Shown piece by piece: positions 38,180 through 51,589 of a DNA stretch of 64,000 nucleotides. The notes under the pieces are model-generated. The model saw only the letters and a program-made list of their open reading frames with translations. It was not told the origin of the DNA and ran no database searches. The translations under genes and the position numbers were made by a program. The stretch lies in NCBI GenBank assembly GCA_039621445.1, contig CP154954.1:25804954-25868953 (forward strand), written 5' to 3'. Positions within the stretch are counted from its first letter, which is position 1. Each line of letters begins with the position of its first letter. The DNA comes from Euglena gracilis. Taxonomy: Eukaryota > Euglenida > Euglenophyceae > Euglenales.

Positions 38180-41100
38180 TCTACAGCGTGTAAAGGGGTA
38201 ATAAATGCCTCTTTTCGAGAAACGGCAGCAACAACATCATCCACAATTCATGGATTTAGGCATGCCATCCTTCCCTTAATGTCGTCACTGAGACCAAAAG
38301 ACGCCACGACGATAGCGTTAAAAAAAATTCTCCTATTATCCAACCCCCTTTAGCGTTTGCTCAAAAGAATGGCGCTCACACTCGCAACAAAGAGTTCGTT
38401 GGAGGGGAAACTATCCGGGGACGAAAATGGATTGACTCCCTTTTCTGTGTTGTCATCATTCCGGATCAAGCACACTGATTTTAGTGTCTGAAAAGCAGCG
38501 AAATTCCCGAAAACTTGCATCAAAGATTGATGATATTCTGACGTGAATCCAGCACTTTACAACCAAAGCCAAAAGGTTTGTTTTTCATGCACGGGATCAC
38601 CCCCCCTCTATTCCAAGCCATCGTCGTCTTCAACAACTGCGTTTGGCAAGGTGGTCCCTCCCTCTGCAAGCCCAAGGCTACCTACCTCTGCCAGCAATGT
38701 CATATACCGGCTTGCCGGCGGGGCCCCTCAAGCCACGGTAAGCCATATATTCGGCACTTGCGACAGCGACCATTGCTCTGACCACCCCAAAGCGTAGGAT
38801 CAAGGATCATGGGACCCAACAAAAGGAGGACAGCAGGGACAGCAATTTGTTTCTTCTCGCCGTCGTTACTTGCCTATTTCCTTGCTGGTTTTCCTCAGTC
38901 GCCTTTTTCCTGCTTGTCCTGCTTTTTTTCTCGCTTGTCTTGGCTTTCATTGTCCTGCGGAGAATCCAGATTACGGCGCAGCATTCCTCTGCTTTAGGAA
39001 GATCATGATTCCCAAGAGGCTTTTTCATTCATCTTCCCCATGACATGTGACATTTCGCTTTTTAAACAAAATATCTAGAAACTGCTACCAAGCATGCCAC
39101 AAAATGTGGGAGATGATTCACTGAGTGGTCTCGGAAGAGTTTGAGGTGAAAAGCGGTATTCACATCATGTCTAAGCAGGGTGAAATAAGGGGAACCTCCT
39201 GGTAGGAACTGCGGTGTATTTGCGTGCTTTCGGCTGATCTTGCCCAACCTGGGACACGTAGTGTCACCCTCGCAACCAAGAAATCTACACACACAAAGCA
39301 TATTTGTCTGGTATACACACATATTTGGGCTTTCTGCGTGTTTTTTGGGGTACTCACCAACCACTTTTCCACACGCCTCTTTGACATGGGATATCCCCCG
39401 TTATAAAAACCCCAGATCCCATCCCCGTTCTGGCACGGAATTTACTTTCCCCCAATCACATGCGGACTCGCATGGTCCGAGCCTCTTTCTTGCTTTTTGA
39501 AACACAGAAAGCCGGGCCCCTATTGGTTAAAGGGCAGGTTGGTTCGTTCAAACCCGTATCCGTTTGAGGTGAAAAATTTCAACCTCCGTTACCACCCGGA
39601 AATGGTCTACAGAACATTCTAGGTGCTTCACACCATCTCAGATTTACCTTCCAAAGAATTATTCCACCGGGAACCGAAATATTCGATCCGCAAACGTCAC
39701 ACAAGGGACAGCCGGACCCCGACAATGCGGCCCCAGGAAATGGCACAGTCTCGAGGGGTCACCCCTTCCCTTTCCCTCCGGCAGGGTGGAGAAAATGTTT
39801 ATTTTGTTATGACCCCTTTTCTCCTGGTCGACTCGTTCCAGCAGGATTTGCGAGCACAATGCTGCACATGTGGAGTGACTTGCCATTTGTGCCTTCGGAC
39901 TCGTTGGGGAGCAAAAAATTGACAGAATTACTCAAGCCCAAAGGGTTGTGGCCCAGAAGTTTCCCACGATGAGTGGGCCTTTCGGGCATCTATAGAGTGG
40001 GGACGACATCCCCTGCCGTTTGGAGGGTAAAAAAGGCAGGCGGAATGGTTTTTTAAAAAATAAGGACCAGCCCGACACCTCGTGCCACGAACTTTGCCAT
40101 TCTGAGGCCATTGCTTGCTCGCCAGCGGTGCTGCTTGGATTGCATGGGGATATGAAGCGCGACGGGGCAAGCGTATGAAAACTGTACGGTGGAGATTCAA
40201 GGAAAAGATTTCAAAGCGTTCCTTAGGAAGGTTTGCGACAAGAAGGACACACATTCGATTAAATTGTTATCATTGGAGAGGAGGATATTTCGTAACATGC
40301 CAAGGGCAAGTTGCTTATCCCTCTATGAATTAGTTATTGGACGAATCGTGCTATTGGCCAGTCTTCTTCCTCCCATTCCTCTGGAAGCGAAAGAAGCGAC
40401 AAAATGTTGCAAAATAGTCTCCGTGTTGGGTCAAAAGGTGCTGAAAAATTAACCGGCACTCACTTGCAACGTTTTGAGGCTTTAAGCTCTCAAAGCGCCT
40501 AAAAAACAACTCTCTAATCTGGGCAAAAGGTTTGGTGTTTGCGTCCACTGACTTTGCAAGCAAGCTTGAATCTTCGTTGGTTGGGACCTTGTTCGGTTAA
40601 AACCTGCGTCTGCTGCAAGGTTCATACCAGATTAAGGTGACACCTGGTGTGCACATCACACAATGTAAAATACAGGTTGAAGACTAACTCTTTTGATACC
40701 GCTACCTTTCAATTTTTACCCAAGCCAAACCGAGAACATGGCACTACCCCCGGTGAGTGTGCACTGACAATGACAATTTCTTGTGGAACGGAAGGGTTGG
40801 GTTGATTATGATAACGCTTGGTAACCCAAAAACCCCACCTCCCTAATAGAAGCAAGGGTGCGCTTATAGCGGACTGAAGCCTCTTGCGGCGTGGGGTGCG
40901 CTTTTATTTGGACCCTTCCCCGATATTTGTTTATTTCCTTAGAAATACCATCAAAATGAGGGGTGCTCGTGTGGTGGACCTCCGCCTTGGACAGCGAGGG
41001 GTGCGATTTTATTTAGTCTCTGCGCTTGTGGCTGCAACGCGCTTCGAACCGGGAGGGGTGCGGGTTTATGGCGTTCTTTACATCGTTACGCCCGAGAACC

Positions 41101-42800
41101 ATCTGTTGCACCAAGGAGCTAAATTTCAAAACCGACCTCGTGGCTTATTCAGAAAAAGAATTCAGCAAGGTTTTGTTTGAGAAACCAAGGTTTTCTCCAT
41201 TTATCAGTGTGTATTGAGTTTCTCAAGGCGCCCAATTTTGAGGTGAATCGTTCCCCTGTTTGCGTGTTTCTTTTCTTTTCAATCTTTTGGTTTTTGATAT
41301 CCGTCTGCAGGGGGTACAGTTCGAGAAACAGGCGAGTGCGTTCAGCAAAAGGTTCGGGTGGTTACACGAAGACTTTGAATGGAGGGAGAAAAAGTTGTGC
41401 AACAAAATAAAACGGTAAACCACAAAAGTATGAGAAAATACAGCAAAAGATTACATATTTTCTCATTGCTACATTAATCAGGGAAGGCAGCACATTTAAA
41501 AGAACAAGCACAACCCCCCCCCCCTGGTGTACACGCAAAGCGACCTTGCATTTGCATTTGCAAGCTGACAAACGACCCGGTAGTGCCCACGAGAAAGATG
41601 AAAATTTTAGAAGATGACAAGGTGGCCATCATTCTTCAGGGTTATTGATGACATTACAAGTAAACTTCGGGGTGCTGAGCGGCGACGCACGTACTTCAAG
41701 AACTTCCAGGTAAAGAATCGAGATGATACGGGAGGTTATGTATCAGGCGTATGCTCTCTGCCCTTCCAATGAGGAAGTAGGCATGAGAGCGGATCCTATT
41801 AGGATCTTCTCACTCTCTCCTTCTGTCTCCACAGGTGGTATTCTTTTATACTCCGCATTTTGCCCTTCTTCCTCGGACTTATTACAGTCCATTATCCTTT
41901 CCCCCTCTTCTCTGTGTGCTTTGCTTCTCGGGGAAGTTGGGAAAAGGGTTTTTCTGTTACTAATATTTTCAGTTTCCTAAGTAGGTGCAACAAGGCGAAA
42001 GCGAAGGCGTTTCGGCAATTGGGAATTTGGAATAAGACGTACACTTGGTAGCAGATTAGCCGACGATCATACACGTACAGCAGGTACAGAAAGAAAGGCT
42101 ATCAAGTATTACACTTGGTAGCGCATTGGATCGATCCTACGCTGAATGGCAGCGAAGGGCCCCTGCACCGTTATTACACAGTTGCAGCGTCAGCTCCCGG
42201 CTTCTAGTCAACGTCTAACCAGACGAGCAGGCCCCGGAAGTCTCTGTACGGTATTGCCCGTTACAGCCCTCTGGTGCCAGCACAACTGTTTATTTTTGTC
42301 GGTTTTTGCTGTTTTTGCCATCGAAAAGACGCAAAGCACAGGCCTCAACACTCCATTCAACTATGATTTACTACAAGCATAATTGCAATCAATTCACCAA
42401 GAAACAGGGGATTGGAAGATATTATGTGAAAGTGCTTCTCGTTCCCACGCCGACGAGACACAATTGGTTCAATTGTCAAGATTGCAAACAATTGTGCTCA
42501 TTGACAGTGGTCCGCGATGAGCCCTCCACATCACTGGCATCAGCGGCCAATGCGGCCTCTTCCGCACTCACCTTGCCACAACGGGGGTGTTCGCCTCTGT
42601 CTGCGACAATGGTGCAGCTGCTCACACACACAGGAGAGACACGTGGTGATTCCTCCACGGGGCTTCTCTGGTGATGGTGGGCTGGAAACCCTGTGTTTTT
42701 TTTCAACCACCACCCGCTGTTCCACCGGCAAACCCTTACAGAGCTTATCCACCAACACCCGAGCATGGGTGTTATCCCGCACTACCTTGGCATCCGGAGA
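38180..42800. other. Region without recognised genes
   Basis: Only short frames without splice support. One feature of note is four GGGGTGCG-(T/A)-rich boxes at about 40855, 40893, 41001 and 41062, resembling ends of the small G-rich TIR elements elsewhere. Confidence 0.4.
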
Positions 42801-42839
42801 TCGCCTAGTGGTACCGGAATTCTCTGGTGCATCCCAAAC

Positions 42840-45800
42840 CATGGATGGCCAGGGCAAGGGCACTGGGCGCTGAGGATGTGCAGGATATCGTTGCTCGGCT
42901 TCCAGGGGATCACCCCCTTGTGAGGCAGTTCAACCAAGTGCAACAACGTGTTGCAGATTGTGCAACCGCACTGAACAAAAGTGCTCCAGTTTAATAAGGA
43001 CAACCAGAAACACGTCTTTACCAGCTGGAATACTGCTGGAATTACTTTCAGGAAGTTGGCATATGCTGTCAGCAGATTTTCGAAAGTGCAGGTATTGACC
43101 TTGCAAACTTTCGGGAAACTTCTGACGAAATGTGTCAACAACTCCCGCAAAACTTCCAGCAAATTAGTGAATGCATGCATGAAGCGGAAACGCGGAATGA
43201 CTCACGTTTCTGCACTTGCACGACACACTACAGCAATTATCGTGACAAATGCAATCCTGTTCATCCATGTTGTTGCATTTGCAACAACAGCGGCATACAC
43301 GAGATTCCTCGTCTGTAACAACCAGCATTGGTGGATTTGTGCCTATTGACCATTTCACTAATCCGGGAACGCAGACCTGCAGGCATGGACTGCATTTCCG
43401 TTACTTTGGTGGACACCGAGGCATACCAGGTCCGGAGTTCCGCAATAGCTGTTTGAATACAGCTAATGTCCGGAACTCGTGGGTAAGTGCAGAATAGCTT
43501 TGTTGCAAGCCAACAATGACCAAATTATTCCTGCCAATGTCGAATTGTAACTGTAATTGCAGGGAATCCTGTCATTGTGCTACGACCGCTACTTTTGAAC
43601 TCAGAAAATAAATATTCCAACCCGATTCGCGTCACAATAGCAGGTTTTCTGCTCCACACAGGAACGTCGCCCCACCGACTGCCGCACATACGTGTGGGGA
43701 GCAAAATTCTCGTTGGCGTATGACTGGAATTGCCGAAAATTTCCCTTTGTTCGCACAACTGCATAATGCGGTGTTGCGATTCATGGAAAGTCAGAGTGTT
43801 TTATGACAAAATGCTTTGAAAACCTTTCAAGGTTTCTGCAACACCCTATTACGACTTCAGGAATCGGTGAATCGGAATGCTGGATCCACGCAAGGTGAGA
43901 TTACCAGGTTTGATGACCAAACTTACGAGCTGTCGGATAAACCACGACTGGAAAAGTTTCCCGTGGGTACCACAACCGCGTTTCCTGATAACCCTGCACC
44001 GATTGCACCAGACCAGCCAAGGTAACACCACCTCTGCAGATTCTCTCAAACGCTGTAAAATCATTAACGGGACAACTCCAAATATTGGATGAGTCTCAGG
44101 GAAACTTGTACAAGATGTCACCGGAATTTCCGAAAGGATTCAGCATTTGGAAGATTTCTCCCGTTACCGCAGGCGTATTCACGCTTTGGAGCAAGAGACT
44201 GACCGTATTTGCGGCCACCTCCAGCCTGTTGAGCATTTGAAACAAAGTGTGCATGACTTGTCTGTGAGTGTGGACAATTTGTCCAACCAACAGCGGGTTT
44301 CACACCGCATTCCGGCAGTATACTTTGCCAAATATGTGCCAAATGTATCAGAGTGGCGTTACCAAAACCCGACTCCAGGTGAACATGCACAACCACCACC
44401 AGCGTCAGTGTGTCGCAATCCGCGATTACGCGAATTGTGCAACCGTTGTCCTTGCCCACACCACAATCCCAGTTTTCGGGTAACTTTACCATGACGGGAA
44501 CAAAATTCTCGGAAAACACGGCGATTCCGACGAGTCTCCAGCAAGAAATACAACATTTCATGCTTGTGCGTGGAATGAGCCAAACCCATCCGCTGGGACT
44601 GGGTCACATGTCGCCTGCGCGACATACCCCCACACCGGAGAGTCCCCGTACTACTGGTGACCAACAGGGTTTGCGACCGGATCTCAGGTACCATGAATCA
44701 CCTTCACCAGAAATTTCGCCACTCCGACAAGAATCCGGGAGAGATACGTTCGGTGTTCGAGCGTATCCGGGACCAAACCACTGAATACAACCGAGGGTCA
44801 ACGGGTTCCTCAGAAAGACATCAAGGGCACCATCGCAATCGCGAACAAGGTGAAACCCCAATGGGACGGAGATCCACCCATATGGAGACAGTTTTTCCGG
44901 GACTGGGAGTATTACTGGGCATTGAAAGGACCAACCCAGGACACAAACCCGGAGGTGATCAAGATGAAATTCATCGATTGCCTCCTAAGCGATGAGAAGG
45001 AGCGCGCACGACAACTTGTCATTCGCAACCGCAGTTCCTTTGACGACCTGGAGGAGCAATACGCTTCCAACAGTTCAAGTTTGGTCGCTAAGATTCCCCT
45101 AGAGACCAAGTGGCGGCAATGCGCCGCACCCGATCGCAAATGGAAGTCAATTGACCTCTGGTATGCCAAATTGTTAGGACTTACCGCTGAAGTGGACGAA
45201 CTGAGTGAAAAGCAAATGCGCGAACAGTTTAACGCTGTTCTAATGCATTTCACGCCCAGCCTCACAAAGGATATCCACCGTGAGGAGTTGGCGGGTCTTG
45301 CAATGAGCCTTGACCAACGCTGGAACTAAGTATCCAAAAAGTTGAAGGTATCACAGCTTCTTTTTCAGATTCAAATCGCGTTTAACGCACATCCGACCGC
45401 TGGATTACCGGCTGGTTTGGTGAAAGAATTGCAGAAATCACCCGTTTCACCCACTTCACCAACCACTGGAGCGAAAACGCGATATCCGCGTTCTTCTGAC
45501 CAAGCCACGGAAAAAGTTTGCTTTTTGTGCAATAAATCGGGACTTACGTCTCGGGAATGCCCTAATCCGGATGCGCGAAAGCGTGTTCAGTGTCTGCGGG
45601 GCTCGGCCTTGTCACGGGGTTCGGGTTCCTCCGCATTTTCAAGCCAAATGGGCAATTCACGGTCATTGGGTCCCAGTTCTGGCGGTGTAGCCCCCTGTTC
45701 TCGTTCCGCGATGAGCGCAGCCACGGTACCCCTCGATGTTGGTACCCCGGTGCCCCAGCCAAGAAGCGGGATTCCTATTGCGAGACATCGCGATCGCGTT

Positions 45801-45900
45801 CGCGAAGCAGATCACCCTCTTCGCGATCCTCATCAGGAAAATCCCATACACCCGTGATGGTCGACGGGATACCCGCTCACCACGACGGTTTGAAGGGAAA
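42840..45900 (+). pseudogene. Degenerate retrotransposon Gag-like region
   Basis: Plus-strand protein-like stretches in changing frames. A helical Cys-rich part (near 42940-43320, EMCQQLPQNFQQISECMHEA); a coiled-coil-like part (44147-44494, RIHALEQETDRICGHLQPVE); then 44850-45329 with the Gag-type segment WRQFFRDWEYYWALKGP followed by many charged helices; then 45342 on, with a zinc-knuckle-like CFLCNKSGLTSREC in which the usual His is replaced by Leu. Stops and frameshifts break it throughout. Gag assembles the particle of LTR retroelements; this copy is inactive. Confidence 0.5.
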
Positions 45901-46059
45901 TGGGGAAACTGATCCCCCCGTTGCACAGAATCGCAACACAAATCCCTGCGTTCGCTTTGATGATCGAGTGATCACCACTCATCCTAGTGTCCAAGATCTC
46001 GTTCTCCCCGCCCTGGCCAACATCATCGCGGTATGAATCGCGGTGACAAGTGTCACTCC

Positions 46060-46880
46060 TCCAACCGCCATAAAGTTGGTTTCAAGACATCTTGTTTGGA
46101 GGATGACACCCCGGCTTGGGGCAGGGAGGAGGATGTAACCAGGGATACGGATTTCGACGAAGCCCTGATGGCGGTGTGCACGTTGAAATCCGTCTATACC
46201 TCCAAAAAGCCCATAGCTGGCAACTCGGCCGTTTCGGACCGGGAGTAGGGGAACCCGAGGTCCAAGGCACGGAACTCTGGGCTGATGAACAGACGGAGGT
46301 AGGACTGGAACCCTCAACAAAAAGCACATACTTTTTGAACGCGGATAATACCGTCCGCACATCGCGATAATGCACGTCCAGGATATCCTTGCCCGATTTC
46401 GCAGATGGCGGTTGGTTTCCCGCCAGTACACAATCGATGTACACCAGAGCAAACGGTAAATCGCGCAAAACCCACTGGATCATGCGTTGAAACATGGCTG
46501 GGCCATTCTGAACACCCATGGGGAGTTAAGTCCATTGGTACACACCCTTGGATGTCACGAATGCAGTTTTCGGTTGTGAATCAGGATGCAAATGCATCTG
46601 ATGAAAACCGTCTTCCAGAACAAAGATCGACTACAATCCGTTATCCTATTTTCTGGTTATCAACTCTTCGATCAGAGGAAACGGGAAGGGTTCATCCTTA
46701 AATTATGAGTTCAGGTACCGGTAATCCAGAACCTGCCTCCACTTCTTCTGACCAGACTGTTGAGGGGTTTGGGCACCACAAAAGCCTGTGATGTCACTCG
46801 CTCTTGGAAGGGTCGCGATTTTCGTGGTGTACTGGATAACCCAGTTTACGCCTGCGAACATCGACCCCGCGATTCGCGGT
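46060..46880 (-). pseudogene. Reverse transcriptase fragment, Ty3/gypsy-like, degenerate
   Basis: The minus strand reads, with frameshifts, KKWRQVLDYRYLNS (RT motif 2-type), an F-x-x-D-A-F-A-S segment, then GVQNGPAMFQRMIQWVL and FALVYIDCVLAG, where the catalytic Y-x-D-D box reads Y-I-D-C. Then YRDVRTVLSAFKKY, as in the connection after the catalytic box. It faces the Gag-like region head-on, so the two are not one intact element in its original order. Confidence 0.6.
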
Positions 46881-47857
46881 CCCTTCGGTGTTTTCAAAAT
46901 TGAGCTCAAGGATGGTGCTAAGCCCATGCACCGGAAACTGTTCAGTTTTTCAGGTGAACGCAAACAAGCTCTCAACCAGATGCTTGAGAAGCTCATATGT
47001 GGCCTTGGGGTGTTGACCAGCACTCTCAATGACTGCAGAAATTTGTGTTGAGGGTTTGGTTGTATCCCCATTGGTACCAAGGGATCTTGGCACACGCAAA
47101 TCGGACATTCGGAATGTGTCAAAGAAACAAACACAAAAAAATTTTTTCTTTAATGGGTGGTAATAATATGTCACAAAAATCAGCAGGTAAATCCCACCAA
47201 CGAAAACACACATAGGACAAATTTGGAAGCCAATCCGTATTCGGATTGACGGGTATGAGGAGAGCTCCTCGCGCTTCATCGCGGAAATTTTTCCCCAATA
47301 CAACCAGGATGAGTTTTGGGGGAGGGTGCATCCAAAGCACCCTAACGCCCCAAAATTTAATAAATGCGTTGGTGTGTCGGGGCAATATAGCGAGAAGCGC
47401 ACATGCGCTTTTGATGAAAACGCATCAATTTCCAACGACAAATCGAAAAAATCTAATCCGAGTTTTTGGAGAACCATTCCTCAAAAAAAAACGGTATTAA
47501 CCAAAATGTAATTTGTTCCATACGTACATTACGTATGTGTCGACCTGGTTCGCGGGCTGAAGAGCGATAACACAATTCAGGGATCCGCAAACATAGGTCA
47601 AGGTTGTGTCATCCACACTGCAAAGGGGAAATCCCAAGGGTTGATGGGTTGTCTGAGTGCCTTCCCGGTCCACATTGTGCCAGATGGAGGTGGGGGAGGT
47701 GTGTGACATGGATTTCGCGCTCCCAAACAGCAATGCAATACCTCGTTGCTGTAGCACTTGATGTAACGTCGCGCATTGCGAGGCGCAATCAAGTGTGTGG
47801 GTGGGCGAAAACATGACTAGTGTTGGTGTTTGGAATAAAGATTAGAATTAATAAATT

Positions 47858-47930
47858 CTTCGACACACTAGAAGGATTAATTAATTTTAATATTAAGAAA
47901 AATTAATTATTCGACACATTAGAAGGAAGT
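47858..47930. repeat. Direct repeat of TTCGACACAYTAGAAGGA
   Basis: Two copies about 55 bp apart in an AT-rich stretch, next to the start of the SINE-bearing region. Could be an insertion footprint. Confidence 0.5.
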
Positions 47931-48056
47931 GTCGGAGTAGTGGTCCGGGTCGCGCATGTTGGTCTGGTGGGGGTGTGTGTAAAAGTTGGGACGCGCTTCT
48001 GTAGCTGCTGGGGGGTGTAAAGATGTATCTGAAAGCGACACATCTGGTGGAAAACT

Positions 48057-48384
48057 GTTTACGTTGGTTGTCACCACCCGCCGTTGGACGGCCACGGGGC
48101 AGCTCATACTACTTGCCGTGGCTCGTCCTCAGGCAGGGAACTGCGCACATGGTCCGGCCAACCAGTGTCTCGTCCATTTGCGCAATTGCGCGCGCCGAAC
48201 GATCCCCGCGGTATGCCCTCTGCCCGTAGGGATCCTTCAGGACTCACACGGCGGGACCTGGGTCTCGAACCCACGACCTCCCGCGTGTGAGCCCAGCACC
48301 TTACCGAATAAGCTACTCGAGCGATACTCGGCTTGGTACTACGCGCCGGCTACCAACCTCCGTAGGATCTCCCGTCTGCCGCAC
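48057..48384 (-). repeat. tRNA-derived SINE-like repeat, copy 1
   Basis: On the minus strand it holds an A-box-like TAGCTTATTCGG and a B-box GGTTCGAGACC, spaced as in a tRNA gene (about 48254-48325), with TCACACG in the anticodon-loop position. This points to a tRNA-derived RNA polymerase III promoter. About 230 bp of non-tRNA body adjoins it. Confidence 0.7.
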
Positions 48385-48744
48385 ACACTCCCCTCCCAAG
48401 AGCCTTACTACACTAGCCCACTGCGTCACTATGGCCGTTGCCCCTGCAGCTCGGGTTATGCCTCACACGGCCCTAGTTGGCTGAGTGCTTCTCACGAGTA
48501 CTGCGTCACCAGGCTGCCGACCCCTGCAGCTCGGGTTTGCTATTGCCGGCAGTTTACGTGTTGTCGACTTCAACGGGCTCTGCCGCCTTGGAGCGTCCCC
48601 CTTTGCATCGGCTTGAGACTTTGGAACGGTGTAGGAGTTTCAGTCGCCCTAGACTCGGCGCGTCCGCCTCCGCCTTCCGGGCGCCGTGGGGTCAGGCTCT
48701 GATTTACCGGTTCGTGTTGCATTAGACGGGTTCCCCTGCTACGA

Positions 48745-49075
48745 TGTTTACGTTGGTTGTCACCACCCGCCGTTGGACGGCCACGGGGCAGCTCATATTA
48801 CTTGCCGTGGCTCGTCCTCAGGCGGGGAACTGCGCACATGGTCCGGCCAACCAGTGTCTCGTCCATTTGCGCAATTGCGCGCGCCGAACGATCCCCGCGG
48901 TATGCCCTCTGCCTGTACGGGATCGTTCAGGACTCACACGGCAGGACCTGGGTCTCGAACCCACGACCTCCCGCGTGTGAGCCCAGCACCTTACCGAATA
49001 AGCTACTCGAGCGATACTCGGCTTGGTACTACGCGCCGGCTACCAACCTCCGTAGGATCTCCCGTCTGCCGCGCA
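48745..49075 (-). repeat. tRNA-derived SINE-like repeat, copy 2
   Basis: Nearly identical to copy 1 over about 330 bp including the A and B boxes (about 48943-49014). The close identity and 360-bp separation suggest a recent duplication or two insertions. Confidence 0.7.
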
Positions 49076-50460
49076 CAAAAACCTGGTATTGGTGCTGCTG
49101 GGCGACTACGCGACACCGTACCTACTTCAGGCCTTCGGGATTTCGACTTGAAACCCAGTGGAACGAGGGGGACACCGCTGCTCGCTTACCCTGCCTCATG
49201 GGGTACGGTAGTTGGTGTAACAATGGGCATGGGGGTAACTTTCTCGGTCCACCGGGTGTAGAAAACGTTTGTAGGTATAGTTGGTAACGGGGAAAATCTT
49301 TTTGGAAAACGGTATAGAAACGGTATGGTCGTCGCGGTTGACGCCACAGGTGATGAGAGTTTGTGGGGCAACGAACAGAATGGTGATGTGCGCAACCCAT
49401 GGGAGTGCCAATCCACTACCAGCCGGTGCTGACATAAAAGGGGTATCCCAGAATTACTTCAGAACCATGGATTCCGGATTTATATCCCCATGTATCTGGA
49501 AAAATTTGCGGGTGGGGGGGCGTGTGTGGTGCTTTGGGAGGAGGGATAGGAAAAAATGTTTGAGCAGAGTGGGATAAAACGGAGGAGGAAAGAAATGTGA
49601 AAATGAATTAAATTGAAAAGGTCCATATTTTACGCAATGAGATTATGTGAATAAACAACAACAAAAATGGCAATGTCACACCTGTCCTGCCAAAACGGAC
49701 ACCTCACAAAACGTAAAACCTGCAGAAAATTCATCGGGAAATCAAAATGTTTTTCGAATGTGAACAGGACTGAGCGAGAAGTTTTTTTTTAACCATTGAA
49801 ACACTGTGTTTGTCTTTTTACTGCCAAGCCTTGATCTTGTGGGGCAATAAAGACAGGAAATGAACATCTTTGACAACAAAGGACGCGTTTTGGAGGATGC
49901 AGATTCCATGATTTACAAAGGAATGTAATAAAACAGGCACTGTGCTGTTTTTAAATTGCAATGCGAACCCAGAAAAGGGTCATAGTCGGTTTAGTTGTGG
50001 ATGCTGATGGCAATGGCAGTACAATATGAGTGACTACAATTTCTTGGGCTCTGGGTTTGGGTTTGTATCTGGGGTCCTTCAAATTTCGGTGCTGCTTCCT
50101 TGTGTATTCCATTGCACGTACTGGGACGGTGGTGGATAAAGGGCAGCGGAGACATTCATTTCTGCGCTTCATTGCGCTCCCTGGGTGGGGATGGAGGGAC
50201 AAAGACCCAAGCGCACCCTCACCCGCTCATTTGCGACCCACTCCCGCCGCACCGTTTGCCCGACGCCATTCGCTGACTGCAGCCAATGGCCGTCCGCCAA
50301 CCCCTCCCCAGTGAGGTCTGCCGGCGTCCGTTGCAACACAACCGTCAGGGCGGGGTTTGATTGTCGGGCTTTCCATCCAGTACAGGCCACGCGCCACCCG
50401 AACTGTTCCTTGGGCCGCACTACTGGCCGCGGGATGTGTCTCGAAGAAAATCCCCCCGGC

Positions 50461-50863
50461 CAGGCTTTTGCTTAAGGGATTGCAGTGCCCCCCCTGGGGG
50501 GGGGGGGCTGGATTGCAGCTAGTCCAAAATTTGGCTAGTGGGGTTTCTAGGAGAGGGAGGGGGATTTCCCGGGGGAGGGTCTGCTAGCAGGGCTAGCTAG
50601 TGGGAAATTTTTTTCCAGTGACCGGCGCGAATCCCCGAAGTTTTTTTGGGACCCCCAAAAATGGCCAAAAATGCCCGTTTTTGGCTATTTTTGGGAATTT
50701 TTGGAACAAAATCAGCCAAAAACCTATTAAAAACCTCATTTTTAAGACCTAGCTAGACCCCCCTCCCCCCCGGGGGGGGGAGGGGGGTCTAGCTAGTCCA
50801 CTTTTTCCAGTGTCTAGCCGATTGGCTAGCCAGTACCCCCCGGGGTCCTTAAGCAAAAGCCTG
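50461..50863. mobile_element. hAT-type MITE, 403 bp, with perfect 8-bp TSD
   Basis: Perfect 17-bp TIR CAGGCTTTTGCTTAAGG and its inverse. The 8 bp CCCCCGGC occur on both sides (50453-50460 and 50864-50871). CAG...CTG ends plus 8-bp duplication are hAT hallmarks. GCTAG-rich subterminal repeats inside also fit. No coding capacity. Confidence 0.9.
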
Positions 50864-50961
50864 CCCCCGGCGAACAATGAACAGTGAATAGTCGCGGGGT
50901 CGTGTTTGGTGAGTGTTGCTGTAGCACAGCCTGTCATGAGCAGGTAAAACCCCCGCAAAAA

Positions 50962-51394
50962 ATAACCCCCCCCAAAAATAAGACCCCCCCAAAATAAGAC
51001 TCCCCCTGGGCCGATCGAGCAAAAATCCAAAAATAAGACCCCCCCATAAATAAGACCCCCCCCCGACGGCGCGAAGCGCCGGGGACGGTGAAAATTTTCC
51101 TTAAAGTTTACCAAAAACCCCAATTTCATACACAAAAACGATGAAATTTCAAAATTTTCAGATTTTTGAAGTGCAAAAAGCATGCTAAATGTCAATTTAC
51201 ACCAATTTACACATGCCGCGGAGCTCCGAACAAAAAATTATAGTGCTCTTGGGAGCCTGAAAAATGGTGCTTTTTTCGGGCCCGGGTCAGTCAAGAAAAA
51301 TCCAAAAATAAGCCCCCCCCCAATAATATGACCCCCCCCTGGAAGCCAACGGACCCAAAAATAAGACCCGGGTCTTATTTTTGGGGGGAATTAC
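50962..51394. mobile_element. Small TIR element with AAAAATAAGACC repeats
   Basis: Ends share CCCCCCAAAAATAAGACC in inverted orientation, with GTAAT/ATAAC outside. About seven direct or inverted AAATAAGACC boxes are inside, plus one CGGCGCGAAGCGCCG palindrome like that of 7632-8043. Confidence 0.6.
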
Positions 51395-51528
51395 CCCTGG
51401 CACCCCCGGAGCAGATTTTAAAAAAGGCACGCGCGGCACTCGAGGTTGTCCTTGCCAGTGTCAAACCCCATCCCCGACCCCGGCGGCGTTTTCTTTTTGT
51501 CCCTTGCTGCGCCTGTGCCACACAGACG

Positions 51529-51589
51529 ATTGTCCGTGGACCGGGGCATCACGGCACACGAGCAGGCACTCGTCGCACTTCTTCGCGGT
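51529..51589 (+). CDS. Possible single exon
   Basis: Acceptor CTGTGCCACACAG and donor GTAATT bound a 61-base frame reading RLSVDRGITAHEQALVALLR. A second candidate, ILKKARAALEVVLA, lies at about 51415-51459, but phases between the two do not close. No family recognised. Confidence 0.25.

Noticed and set aside
48254-48325. Functional tRNA gene
   Set aside because: The boxes are present but the anticodon stem does not pair well and the acceptor stem is not evident; better explained as a tRNA-derived SINE.
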